DNA of 35,260 nt from an uncultured Synergistales bacterium (GTDB lineage: Bacteria; Synergistota; Synergistia; Synergistales; Aminobacteriaceae). Positions 16,572 through 24,656 of this stretch are shown here, piece after piece (positions within the stretch are counted from its first letter, which is position 1; the number at the start of each line of letters is the position of its first letter). The stretch covers positions 1-35,260 of the forward strand of contig CAJOES010000008.1 in NCBI GenBank assembly GCA_905233455.1. Reading direction: 5' to 3'. The notes below the pieces were generated by a model, which saw nothing but the letters and a program-made list of their open reading frames with translations, was not told where the DNA came from and searched no databases. A program made the position numbers and the translations under genes.

Positions 16572-17630
16572 TTGAGCGCGAAAAAATATGTGTTATGGGT
16601 TATAACTGTACTGTACGTATTGCTGGCAGGCAGTATCGCTTTGTGGCACGGGTGCGTTAAGCAGATGTTCAGCCAGAGAGATTTAAACCGTCTCGGATAC
16701 TTCGCGGGAAATGAAGATATTATTTCTCCGAAAGAATACTCAATGTATCGTACTGAAATGAAGGACTATCTTGAGGGCAGCATGAGGGAATCGTTTGATG
16801 TGATCACTATCGGGGATTCATTCACAAACGGCAGGAGAGGAAGCTGGTATCAGGATTATCTTGCGGAAAGATACAATATAAAATCCCTGAATTATTTTGG
16901 GAAAAATCTATGTCTTGAGGATTTATACATGCTCATATCTTCAGGACTGATTGACGAGATACATCCGAAAGCCGTTATCCTCGAAAAAGTTGAACGCGGG
17001 GTCCAAAATGAACTTGGCAAAACTAAAATAAATTTAATTCCTTCAGATAAGAAAGATATATACATACTTGCTTCAAAGAAAAATACGAATGCTGCTCAAA
17101 TATCAAATGGTATTTTCCCTCCAGTCATGATAAAAGCCAGCATGAATTTTCTAACAAGTAATCTTATGCGCATAATTAATAGTGAACGTTTAAGCAACGA
17201 AGCATACACAGCAGAACTTGACAGAAATCTATTCACGAACGTAAAAAATGAGCATAAACTTTTGTTTTACTATTACGACTTGAATTACCTTGAGAATCCT
17301 GCTGATGCCAAAATGATAAATAAGAATCTGAATGCTGCTGCTGAAATTCTGAGTGAAAAAGGTATCAAATTAATCTTCATGCCGTGCGTTGATAAATATG
17401 ATCTCTATTACCCTTACATTAAGGACAAGAAAGGGAGGCCGGAGAATAATTTTTTCCCTGCAATGAGGAATGTACCAGACAAGAAATATATATTCATAGA
17501 CACTAAAGCGATTCTTCGGAAAGCATTAGGACGGGGAGAAACAGATTTATACTGGTTCGGTGATACTCATTGGAGCTGGAAAGGCTTTGAATTAGTTTGT
17601 GATGAAATCGTGAAATATTTACAGCCTTAA
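16572..17630 (+). CDS. AlgJ/AlgX-like SGNH (DHHW family) glycan acyltransferase partner
   Basis: 352 residues, starting at TTG 16572 with AAGAGGTG about 8 bases upstream. One N-terminal membrane anchor (about 6-26) places the rest in the periplasm. SGNH features: the nucleophile block TIGDSFTNG near residue 80 and the C-terminal GDTHWSWKGFELV (about 330-342), containing the catalytic Asp-x-x-His of AlgJ/AlgX/DHHW proteins. It should place the acyl group exported by the MBOAT protein onto a polysaccharide. The middle of the gene (about 17000-17350) is AT-rich relative to glgB. It is co-transcribed with the MBOAT gene. Confidence 0.85.
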   Translation: MSAKKYVLWVITVLYVLLAGSIALWHGCVKQMFSQRDLNRLGYFAGNEDIISPKEYSMYRTEMKDYLEGSMRESFDVITIGDSFTNGRRGSWYQDYLAERYNIKSLNYFGKNLCLEDLYMLISSGLIDEIHPKAVILEKVERGVQNELGKTKINLIPSDKKDIYILASKKNTNAAQISNGIFPPVMIKASMNFLTSNLMRIINSERLSNEAYTAELDRNLFTNVKNEHKLLFYYYDLNYLENPADAKMINKNLNAAAEILSEKGIKLIFMPCVDKYDLYYPYIKDKKGRPENNFFPAMRNVPDKKYIFIDTKAILRKALGRGETDLYWFGDTHWSWKGFELVCDEIVKYLQP

Positions 17631-17636
17631 TCTTGA

Positions 17637-17666
17637 TTGAATTAGCTAGTGTGATTACGATAAAAT
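17637..17666 (+). promoter_or_regulatory. glgB promoter
   Basis: TTGAAT (17637-17642), 18 bases, TAAAAT (17661-17666). It begins seven bases after the stop of the SGNH gene. The surrounding sequence is closely similar to 15057-15120. Confidence 0.5.
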
Positions 17667-17722
17667 TACAGCACAATCAAATCCAATAATTAACGGACAA
17701 AAAAAGAAGGAGGCTGATGTTA

Positions 17723-19654
17723 ATGGCCGGAAACATAAGACACGGCGTATCACCATTAACCGACTATGATATTTTCCTGTTCAAGCAGGGAACGCATTAC
17801 CATCTGTATGAAAAGATGGGAGCGCAGAAATTCACGGATTCCGACGGCACTGAAGGAGTAGCATTCAGCGTATGGGCACCTAATGCGCAGTCAGTAAGCG
17901 TTGTCGGCAACTTCAACGGCTGGAACACGGAATCACACCCCTTAGCGGCCCGCTGGGACGGTTCTGGAATCTGGGAGGGATTCATTCCTGATCTCGGCAA
18001 CTGGGAGCTGTACAAGTTCTGCATCAGGAACTCTCACGGCGAGATCAAAGAGAAGATGGATCCATTCTCGCGGGTCTTTGAGCTTCCACCTAAGACATCA
18101 TCAATCGTGCACTGGCCTGAATACCAGTGGGGCGACGGTGAATGGCTTGAACACCGCGGCGAGAAAATGAGCATGTCCGCGCCTATGAGCGTCTATGAGG
18201 TTCATTTAGGATCATGGCGCAGGCATTGGGATGACGGGCTGTCCCTGTCATACCGTGAGATGGCTGAAGAACTCCCGGCATACTGTGAGGATATGGGCTT
18301 CACTGCTGTTGAGTTCCTGCCGGTAATGGAACACCCGTTTTACGGCTCATGGGGCTATCAGACTTTAGGCTATTATGCTCCCACTGCACGTTACGGAACG
18401 CCTGAAGATTTCATGTACCTGATCGACGAGCTGCACAAGAGGGGAATTGCTGTAATCCTTGACTTTGTGCCGAGCCACTTCCCTACAGATGATTTCGGCC
18501 TTGCACGTTATGACGGGACGGCATTATACGAGCATGAAGACCCCCGCAAAGGATATCATCCCGACTGGGGCAGCTACATCTTCAACTACGGACGCAATGA
18601 AGTGCGCAGTTACCTCATATCGTCGGCGGCATTCTGGATCGACGTATACCACGCTGACGGGCTTAGGATTGACGCTGTTGCATCTATGCTGTATCTGGAC
18701 TACTCACGCAAAAACGGCGAATGGATTCCCAACATTTACGGCGGACGCGAGAACCTTGAAGCTATTTCCCTGTTACGCGACATGAACAGCGAGTTGTTCG
18801 GCAGGTTCGGAACGATTCAGACTATTGCGGAAGAGTCTACTGACTGGCCCATGGTTACGCGCCCGGTGTTCCTAGGGGGCTTGGGCTTCGGCATGAAATG
18901 GAACATGGGCTGGATGCACGACACGCTCGACTACATGAGCCTTGAGCCTATATACAGGAGCTGGCATCAGAATCAGCTCACCTTCAGCATATGGTACGCA
19001 TTCAGCGAGAATTTTATGCTCCCGTTATCGCATGACGAGGTAGTTCACGGCAAGGGCTCCCTCATCAACAAGATGTCGGGCGACTGGTGGCAGAAACGCG
19101 CTAATTTGAGGCTGCTTTACGGCTATATGTGGTCTCATCCGGGCAAAAAGTTACTGTTCATGGGCGGCGAATTTGCGCAGGGGCTCGAATGGAATCATGA
19201 CTCCGCTCTGGAATGGCACTTGCTCCAGAAGGATGACTTCAGGGGAATTCAGGACTGGGTCAGGGATCTCAACCACGCACTGAAAGAATATGCACCGCTT
19301 CACGAACTAGATTTCAGCCCTGAAGGATTCAAGTGGATTGACTGTTCAGACTGGCATCAAAGCGTACTCGTCTGGCTGAGGAAAGGCAACAGCGATGATG
19401 AATATATACTCTGTGCCGCAAACTTTACGCCCGTTCCGCGTTACGGGTATCGTGTCGGTGTCCCGCGCTCAGGTTTCTGGGCTGAGGTGCTCAACAGTGA
19501 TGCGACTAAATACGGCGGTTCAGGCATCGGGAACTGCGGAGGCATGGAGGCTGAAATGATAGAGAGCCACGGACAGCCCTACTCACTGCCTTTGACACTT
19601 CCGCCTCTTGCGATCGTAATGTTCCACTTCCACACGAAACAGGAACAGGAATAA
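17723..19654 (+). CDS. glgB: 1,4-alpha-glucan branching enzyme
   Basis: 643 residues from the ATG at 17723. An ATG two codons earlier (17717) lies only three bases after AAGGAGG and is less likely. Numbering here counts from 17717. An N-terminal CBM48 domain (FSVWAPNAQSVSVVGNFNGW, 50-69) is followed by a GH13 barrel with region I DFVPSHF (249-255), nucleophile D319 in GLRIDA, acid/base E372 in IAEEST, D440 in LSHDEVVHGK and a C-terminal all-beta domain. It makes alpha-1,6 branches in glycogen in the cytoplasm. Length is close to the usual bacterial GlgB without the extra N1 domain. No other glycogen genes are nearby; it appears to be a single-gene unit with its own promoter and a terminator at 19720-19759. 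Confidence 0.96.
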   Translation: MAGNIRHGVSPLTDYDIFLFKQGTHYHLYEKMGAQKFTDSDGTEGVAFSVWAPNAQSVSVVGNFNGWNTESHPLAARWDGSGIWEGFIPDLGNWELYKFCIRNSHGEIKEKMDPFSRVFELPPKTSSIVHWPEYQWGDGEWLEHRGEKMSMSAPMSVYEVHLGSWRRHWDDGLSLSYREMAEELPAYCEDMGFTAVEFLPVMEHPFYGSWGYQTLGYYAPTARYGTPEDFMYLIDELHKRGIAVILDFVPSHFPTDDFGLARYDGTALYEHEDPRKGYHPDWGSYIFNYGRNEVRSYLISSAAFWIDVYHADGLRIDAVASMLYLDYSRKNGEWIPNIYGGRENLEAISLLRDMNSELFGRFGTIQTIAEESTDWPMVTRPVFLGGLGFGMKWNMGWMHDTLDYMSLEPIYRSWHQNQLTFSIWYAFSENFMLPLSHDEVVHGKGSLINKMSGDWWQKRANLRLLYGYMWSHPGKKLLFMGGEFAQGLEWNHDSALEWHLLQKDDFRGIQDWVRDLNHALKEYAPLHELDFSPEGFKWIDCSDWHQSVLVWLRKGNSDDEYILCAANFTPVPRYGYRVGVPRSGFWAEVLNSDATKYGGSGIGNCGGMEAEMIESHGQPYSLPLTLPPLAIVMFHFHTKQEQE

Positions 19655-19679
19655 TTTTCATTCACTTGACCCCTCTTAG

Positions 19680-19700
19680 TCCCCCCTAGCTTAGGGGGGA
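19680..19700. repeat. Near-perfect intergenic hairpin
   Basis: CCCCCCTA-GCT-TAGGGGGG with flanking T and A: a strong stem without a following T run. It lies between convergent genes. It may help block read-through or be one copy of a dispersed intergenic palindrome. Confidence 0.5.
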
Positions 19701-19719
19701 AATAGGGAGGTATTTCTTA

Positions 19720-19759
19720 CACAGAGCCGGTGAAACTCTGCCGACTCTGTTCTTTTCTC
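19720..19759 (+). terminator. glgB terminator
   Basis: ACAGAGCCGG pairs with CCGACTCTGT (10 bp with one mismatch, 10-base loop), then TTCTTTTCTCT. Confidence 0.6.
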
Positions 19760-20848
19760 TCAGCGTATCACTATCTGCACCATGTTGCTGTACTCTCCTG
19801 AAACTTCATGCCTGTAATGTGTCTCAGAAACAGCCGCCTTCAGGACTCCGTAAGATATTTTGTTGTCCGTGTCTGCAGGGTCAAACCTGTCCCCGTTATA
19901 GCGCACGGTTATCACTATGCCTTCATCAAGCTCTGAATATTCCGTTACGATACTGATGCAGGGTTCTTCCAGTTCCGCAAAAAGTATCTGCTGTACAAGC
20001 TCCTTAATGACGCTGTGAAACCTGCTCCTGATGTCCTGCGGTATAAGATTCTTCCGGCAATAGTTATCGGCTTCAGACGCAGCACCGGGAAAATCAAAAT
20101 TCTTCCCTTCAATCTTCCACACAAGAACTTTAAGCCTGTTTATGAATCGTCTTGTTTTCTCGTGCTTCGGGTTCTCGAATATCTCTTTGGGGCTTCCGTC
20201 CTCGTATATTATTCCCTCGTCGAGATAGAATACACGGCTGCATACGTTGCGGGCAAAATTCATCTCGTGCGTAACTATCATGAGAGTTTTCCCCGTCTTC
20301 GTCAGATCCCTAACGACTGCCTGAACTTCACCGACCATTGTAGGATCTAATGCGCTTGTAGGTTCGTCAAGCAGAATAATATCCGGGTCCATTGCCAGAG
20401 TTCTTGCGATTGCTATTCTCTGTTTCTGGCCTCCGGAAAGTTCGTCGGGATAATCCAGCATCTTTTCGGAAAGCCCGACAGTCCTCAGCAGTTCCATTCC
20501 CTTGCTGAATGCCTCATTGCGTCCCATTCCCTTTAGCTTTACGGGAGCAAGCATTATGTTTTCTATCACCGTAAGATGCCCGAAAAGATTGAACGACTGA
20601 AACACCATGCCCATTTTCTGCCGCACCCTGTGTATATCGCATGAAGGAGCTGTAATCTCCTCGTCATTGATGTATATCTTGCCCCCGTCCGGCCTCTCAA
20701 GAAGATTTATGCACCGCAGCAGTGTGCTCTTTCCCGTTCCTGAAGGACCGATAACTGCTATAACGTCTCCGTCTTGTATTTCTGCATTAATGTCGGCTAA
20801 AGGCGTTATGTTAGGGTATGATTTCTTCACATGCTCAAGCCTTATCAT
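19760..20848 (-). CDS. Amino-acid ABC transporter ATPase with an extra C-terminal domain
   Basis: 362 residues. The first about 240 are a standard GlnQ/HisP-type ATPase: Walker A GPSGTGKST, Q loop VFQSFNLF, signature ELSGGQKQR, Walker B IILLDEPTSALDP and switch His in VTHEM. The family normally stops here. About 120 further residues follow; they contain KELVQQILFAE, VTVRYN-like strands (VITVRYNGDRFDP) and a final MVQIVI strand, resembling a worn HATPase_c/RsbW-type fold. It energises uptake through the permease made by the preceding gene; the start ATG overlaps that gene's stop (ATGA). A regulatory role for the extra domain is a guess. Confidence 0.9.
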   Translation of the reverse strand: MIRLEHVKKSYPNITPLADINAEIQDGDVIAVIGPSGTGKSTLLRCINLLERPDGGKIYINDEEITAPSCDIHRVRQKMGMVFQSFNLFGHLTVIENIMLAPVKLKGMGRNEAFSKGMELLRTVGLSEKMLDYPDELSGGQKQRIAIARTLAMDPDIILLDEPTSALDPTMVGEVQAVVRDLTKTGKTLMIVTHEMNFARNVCSRVFYLDEGIIYEDGSPKEIFENPKHEKTRRFINRLKVLVWKIEGKNFDFPGAASEADNYCRKNLIPQDIRSRFHSVIKELVQQILFAELEEPCISIVTEYSELDEGIVITVRYNGDRFDPADTDNKISYGVLKAAVSETHYRHEVSGEYSNMVQIVIR

Positions 20849-22407
20849 GAAATTTCAGCCCCCTCCAGATCCAGTCCTTTTAGGATTGACTCGCGTCTTC
20901 TCTTTGAGGGGGTTATGCGGTTCTGTATCATTCCTACGGCGAAATTAACCGCTCCCGCCATCACAAAATATATTACTGCAACGGCAATCAGCGGGAAGAA
21001 TGCTTCAAACGTCCTGCTTCTGACAATATCTCCCATCTTGGTCAAGTCCTGCACCGCTATATATCCTACGATTGATGTCGCCTTGATCAGATTTGCAACT
21101 GCCTCTTTGTATGTGGGCATGAAGTGCACCGCCGCCTGAGGAAGTATCACCGTGAAGAATGCGTGCATTTCCGTGAACCCTAAAGCATAGGCCGCTTCCG
21201 TCTGCCCCCTGTCCACTGCTCCCGTTCCAGTCTTCAGCATGATGAATACCGACGAGCCGAAGATAAGCGAGAATGCTATCACCGATACCCAAAGCCCGTT
21301 AATCTCGAAAGCACCGAAAATGATATAGTACAGAATCATAAGCAGCACTACCGTAGGCGTTCCCTGTATCAGCCATATACTGAAGTCCGTTATTGCGTTT
21401 GCGGCAGCATTGCCCTTCCTGCACGCCATGAATGCCGCGAATCCCGTGCAAGTCCCGAAGATGACAGCAAGGAATGTGATTATCATCGTGTTCAATGCAC
21501 CTTCAGCGAACAAACGCCATCTTCCCTCGCGCATGAATGTACGCTCAAAACTTGCCTTCATGCTGTCGAGAAATGATGAGCCTTCAGCCGAAGGAGCTTT
21601 AAGCACCGTAAGATATGTTGTGCATGTGTAGTACGGTATGGAGAAATACACGCTTTCTTTGTGTTCATCGGTTATGTTCAGAGCCGCCGCCGCAAAATCA
21701 TAGCGTCTGGACTGAATCGCAGGGAGTATTCCGTCATATGCCATAGTTTCAATCTTCAGCCCGTACCCGAAAGCCTCGCAGAAACGTGCTGCCATATCTA
21801 TTTCGAGTCCTGCAACTTCACTTCCCCGGTAATAGTTGAACGGCGCATATTCACCTTCCGTAACCATAACCAGCGTTCCTTTAGGTGCAGGGAATGACGC
21901 ATAATCCGGAAGAGTCTTTGTGTGCTCGTCCGCCGCTGTCCATTTGTCTTTTATTGCGTCAAGCTCTCCGCTGGCTATTATCCTTTGCAGGTATTCATCA
22001 ATTTCGGCGCAAAGTTTCTGCCCTGCTTCCGTTCGCGGGAACATGAACGAAATATCGTAAGTTTCTCCCATAGGAGTATCAAGCATAGCTATTCGGTCAT
22101 TTGTTGCAGACATAAGCCTGAACGCCGGTTCTTCTATCGGGAATGCGTCAATCTTATGTGCCTCTAATGCCGCCGCCAGATCCGCAAACGTGTTGTAGTA
22201 GCTTATCTGCGCATCAGGAAGGTCGGCAAGAACGATCTCTACCCAGTCATCATTGCCGGTCTGAACACCTATACGTTTGCCGTTAAGCTGTTCAATCTCT
22301 GTGTAGTAATCGGGAGTATCATTGGTCTGTTGTGCATATCCGATAGAAATTCCGGACAGCAGAAAAACTAACAGCAAGAAAAGAAAAAATCTGTGATTCC
22401 CCAGCAT
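20845..22407 (-). CDS. Fused amino-acid-binding protein and ABC permease
   Basis: 520 residues: signal peptide or anchor (about 5-25), binding-protein region (about 35-275), then a His/Glu-type permease (about 295-505) with the inner-membrane EAA-like loop QTEAAYALGFTEMHAFFTVILPQA. The binding region is odd. It begins with IEQLNGKRIGVQTGN, which normally opens lobe II, runs to the usual C-terminal helix (LDAIKDKW), and only then gives a lobe I sequence (VMVTEGEYAPFNYY...GLEIDMAARF...ALNITDEHKESVYFSIPYY). The lobes are thus in swapped order. It should import a polar amino acid together with the ATPase. Its 107-base upstream region is shared with the divergent terD operon. Confidence 0.9.
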   Translation of the reverse strand: MLGNHRFFLFLLLVFLLSGISIGYAQQTNDTPDYYTEIEQLNGKRIGVQTGNDDWVEIVLADLPDAQISYYNTFADLAAALEAHKIDAFPIEEPAFRLMSATNDRIAMLDTPMGETYDISFMFPRTEAGQKLCAEIDEYLQRIIASGELDAIKDKWTAADEHTKTLPDYASFPAPKGTLVMVTEGEYAPFNYYRGSEVAGLEIDMAARFCEAFGYGLKIETMAYDGILPAIQSRRYDFAAAALNITDEHKESVYFSIPYYTCTTYLTVLKAPSAEGSSFLDSMKASFERTFMREGRWRLFAEGALNTMIITFLAVIFGTCTGFAAFMACRKGNAAANAITDFSIWLIQGTPTVVLLMILYYIIFGAFEINGLWVSVIAFSLIFGSSVFIMLKTGTGAVDRGQTEAAYALGFTEMHAFFTVILPQAAVHFMPTYKEAVANLIKATSIVGYIAVQDLTKMGDIVRSRTFEAFFPLIAVAVIYFVMAGAVNFAVGMIQNRITPSKRRRESILKGLDLEGAEIS

Positions 22408-22515
22408 ATAAATAAAGCACCTCTCTATCTGTATGATGTGAGATATTACGCGCTATAATATAACACTTCAAAGACAATTCATAATTTTTTATCTTAAATT
22501 GAGGAGTGATAAGAA

Positions 22516-23091
22516 ATGATCAGCTTGTTCAAAGGGCAGAAGATAGACCTCACTAAAGGCAATCCCGGACTCTCTAAACTTCTTGTCGGCTTGGGCTGGG
22601 ACGTGAACAAATACGACGGAGGATATGATTTTGACCTCGACACAGCCGCGTTCCTTCTGGGCACAAACGGAAAAGTCCGTGATGATTCTGATTTCGTCTT
22701 CTACAACAACCTGAAGCATTCATCCGGTGCAGTGATTCATCTGGGCGATAACCTTACAGGCTCAGGTTCAGGTGATGACGAGCAGATAAAGGTAGACCTC
22801 GCAAAAGTGCCGTCAAGCGTCGAGAAGATAGCCTTCACCGTAACGATTCATGAAGCTGAACAGAGGCGGCAGAATTTCGGGCAGGTGTCGAACTCATATA
22901 TTCACGTAATGGACGAGGCAAAGAATCAGGAGCTTATACGCTACGAACTGGGCGAAGATTTCTCCATTGAAACGGCTGTAGTTGTCGGAGAACTCTACAG
23001 GCAGGCGGGCGAATGGAAGTTCAACGCTATCGGAGCGGGCTTCAAGGGCGGGCTTCGTGCATTGTGCCAGAATTTTGGGGTGAACGTATGA
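22516..23091 (+). CDS. TerD family stress protein (first copy)
   Basis: 191 residues. Family blocks: the start [19 protein letters not shown], the Asp-rich [11 protein letters not shown] and [15 protein letters not shown], which carries the calcium-binding acidic residues, and KFNAIGAG near the end. TerD proteins bind calcium and belong to tellurite, phage and oxidative stress loci; their exact action is unresolved. GAGGAGTG lies about 8 bases before the ATG. It is the first gene of a seven-gene operon; its TGA overlaps the ATG of the next gene. Confidence 0.95.
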   Translation: MISLFKGQKIDLTKGNPGLSKLLVGLGWDVNKYDGGYDFDLDTAAFLLGTNGKVRDDSDFVFYNNLKHSSGAVIHLGDNLTGSGSGDDEQIKVDLAKVPSSVEKIAFTVTIHEAEQRRQNFGQVSNSYIHVMDEAKNQELIRYELGEDFSIETAVVVGELYRQAGEWKFNAIGAGFKGGLRALCQNFGVNV

Positions 23092-23774
23092 ACTACGAAA
23101 TACTCCATCAGGACGCATTTCCCATAGTGCGCTGTGATCTGTCCCGGGGCGAGTCCCTGAAGGCCGAGTCTGATGCTATGGTGGCAATGTCCGCGAATCT
23201 TGACGTGTCCGGCTCAATGGGCGACGGCGGATTCTTGGGCGGGCTTGCGCGGAAGTTCCTGACGGGCGAGAGTTTCTTCTTCCAGCGCATAACTGCCTCA
23301 CGCGGTGCGGGAAGCGTTCTGCTGGGTCATCCCCTGCCGGGTGGCATAGCTGATGTGAGGCTCAACGGCAGCTTCGGGCTTAACGTGCAGAAAGACGGGT
23401 TTCTTGCTTCGGAGGAAAGCATAGAGATCGGCAGGACAGTTCAGAATCTCACTAAGGGTTTGTTCTCCGGAGAAGGATTTTTTGTGCTCAACATTAAAGG
23501 CAACGGCATAGTGTTCATATCCAGCTTGGGAGCAATTCACGAAATAAATCTTGAAGACGGTGAAGAGGCAGTAATAGATAACGGTCATTTAGTGGCTTGG
23601 CCTGACTACATGCAGTATAAGATAGAGAAAGCATCGTCCGGCTGGATCTCAAGCATAACCAGCGGCGAGGGGCTTGTGTGCAGGTTCAGGGGTCCGGGAA
23701 AAGTTTTGATTCAGACGAGAAACCCCGGATCTTTTGCCTCATGGATACGGGCAGTTGCCGGGAGCGGGAGGTAA
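23088..23774 (+). CDS. AIM24 / TIGR00266 family protein
   Basis: 228 residues from the ATG at 23088, which overlaps the stop of the first terD gene. The frame can be extended upstream, but only into terD. Family features: [21 protein letters not shown] near the start, a glycine-rich [14 protein letters not shown] (about 48-61) and a beta-rich repeat-like body with GHLVAW near 171-176. It is a cytoplasmic double beta-sheet protein of unknown role that often travels with TerD genes. Its placement between two TerD paralogues supports a joint stress function. Confidence 0.88.
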   Translation: MNYEILHQDAFPIVRCDLSRGESLKAESDAMVAMSANLDVSGSMGDGGFLGGLARKFLTGESFFFQRITASRGAGSVLLGHPLPGGIADVRLNGSFGLNVQKDGFLASEESIEIGRTVQNLTKGLFSGEGFFVLNIKGNGIVFISSLGAIHEINLEDGEEAVIDNGHLVAWPDYMQYKIEKASSGWISSITSGEGLVCRFRGPGKVLIQTRNPGSFASWIRAVAGSGR

Positions 23775-23776
23775 TC

Positions 23777-24385
23777 ATGGCGGTAAATCTTCAGAAGGGA
23801 CAGCGTGTAGACCTCACGAAGTCGGACGGGTCTGCATTGCGCCGCGTAATGGTCGGCTTAGGATGGGACGAGGCCAAGAAGGCAGGAAACGGATTGCTCG
23901 GAGGGATTTTCGGCGGGAAGAAAGAGCATGATATTGACTGTGATGCTACGGTGTTCCTGTGCTCCGGCGGAAAGCTCAAGGGCAGGGATGATATTGTGTA
24001 TTTCGGGAATCTTGAGCACATGTCCGGCTGCGTAAAACATATGGGCGATAACCTCACGGGAGAAGGCGAGGGAGATGACGAACAGATTTTTGTTGACCTC
24101 TCACGGCTTCCGGCGCAATACGACAAAATTATTTTCGTGGTGAATATCTACAAGGCGCGCGAACGTTCACAGCATTTCGGAATGATTCAGAATGCCTTTA
24201 TACGCATAGCTGACGACGATACACACAAGGAACTGTTCAGATATAATCTTTCCGAGAATTACGACGGCCTTACTGCTATGGTGTTCGGAGAAATATATTT
24301 GCGAAGCGGGCAGTGGAGGTTTAACGCTATCGGACAGGCAACAAAGGATAACAGCATAGAAGAACTTGCAAGACGTTTCATGTAG
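23777..24385 (+). CDS. TerD family stress protein (second copy)
   Basis: 202 residues, ATG at 23777 preceded by GGGAGG and two bases after the AIM24 stop. It has the same blocks as the first copy: LQKGQRVDLTK, VMVGLGWDEAKK, GDNLTGEGEGDDEQIFVDL and RFNAIGQA. An insert NGLLGGIFGGKK (about 38-49) is absent from the first copy. An upstream extension of the frame into the AIM24 gene lacks a ribosome site and is not used here. The two paralogues probably bind calcium and may form a complex. Confidence 0.95.
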   Translation: MAVNLQKGQRVDLTKSDGSALRRVMVGLGWDEAKKAGNGLLGGIFGGKKEHDIDCDATVFLCSGGKLKGRDDIVYFGNLEHMSGCVKHMGDNLTGEGEGDDEQIFVDLSRLPAQYDKIIFVVNIYKARERSQHFGMIQNAFIRIADDDTHKELFRYNLSENYDGLTAMVFGEIYLRSGQWRFNAIGQATKDNSIEELARRFM

Positions 24386-24398
24386 GAGAGTGGTAGAA

Positions 24399-24656
24399 AT
24401 GAAATTTTATGATTTAGAGTGGCTCGCAGGCAAATGCGGGACGGACAACAAATATGAAATTACGGCCAAGATTGCGGCAGAAGCAAGGCGTGAATCAGAG
24501 GAGGCAGCAATAGATCGCGGGAATCCAGGCAATGAGCGTTTCATCTCCAACGTACTGAATGAGATAGAAGAAGGCAAAAGCCCCATAAACGCAAATGCAG
24601 TATCACAGCCCGAACCAGATGCAGAACCAGAACCGACCGCTGAAGCAACCGCATAG
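24399..24656 (+). CDS. rpoZ: RNA polymerase omega subunit
   Basis: 85 residues, ATG at 24399 with AGGAG 13 bases upstream. The block NKYEITAKIAAEARRESEE (about 17-35) followed by ISNVLNEIEEGK (about 49-60) matches the conserved helices of omega. The match is weak in isolation, but the gene stands directly before coaBC-priA, the usual place of rpoZ in many bacteria. An acidic Pro/Glu/Ala tail (about 66-85) is extra. Omega helps assemble RNA polymerase. The 3' end overlaps the start of coaBC. Confidence 0.78.
   Translation: MKFYDLEWLAGKCGTDNKYEITAKIAAEARRESEEAAIDRGNPGNERFISNVLNEIEEGKSPINANAVSQPEPDAEPEPTAEATA

Noticed and set aside
19681-19699. Calling the CCCCCCTA hairpin the glgB terminator
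   Set aside because: It is followed by AAATAGGGAGG rather than a T run; the hairpin at 19720-19759 with its T-rich tail is the better choice.
22408-22515. TATAAT at 22454-22459 as the terD promoter
   Set aside because: The -10 box is perfect, but no acceptable -35 lies 16-18 bases upstream, and the divergent gene shares the AT-rich stretch; I cannot assign it to either side with confidence.
23678-23776. Upstream extension of the second terD frame
   Set aside because: It overlaps the end of the AIM24 gene, whose codons there are plainly coding; GGGAGG points to the ATG at 23777.
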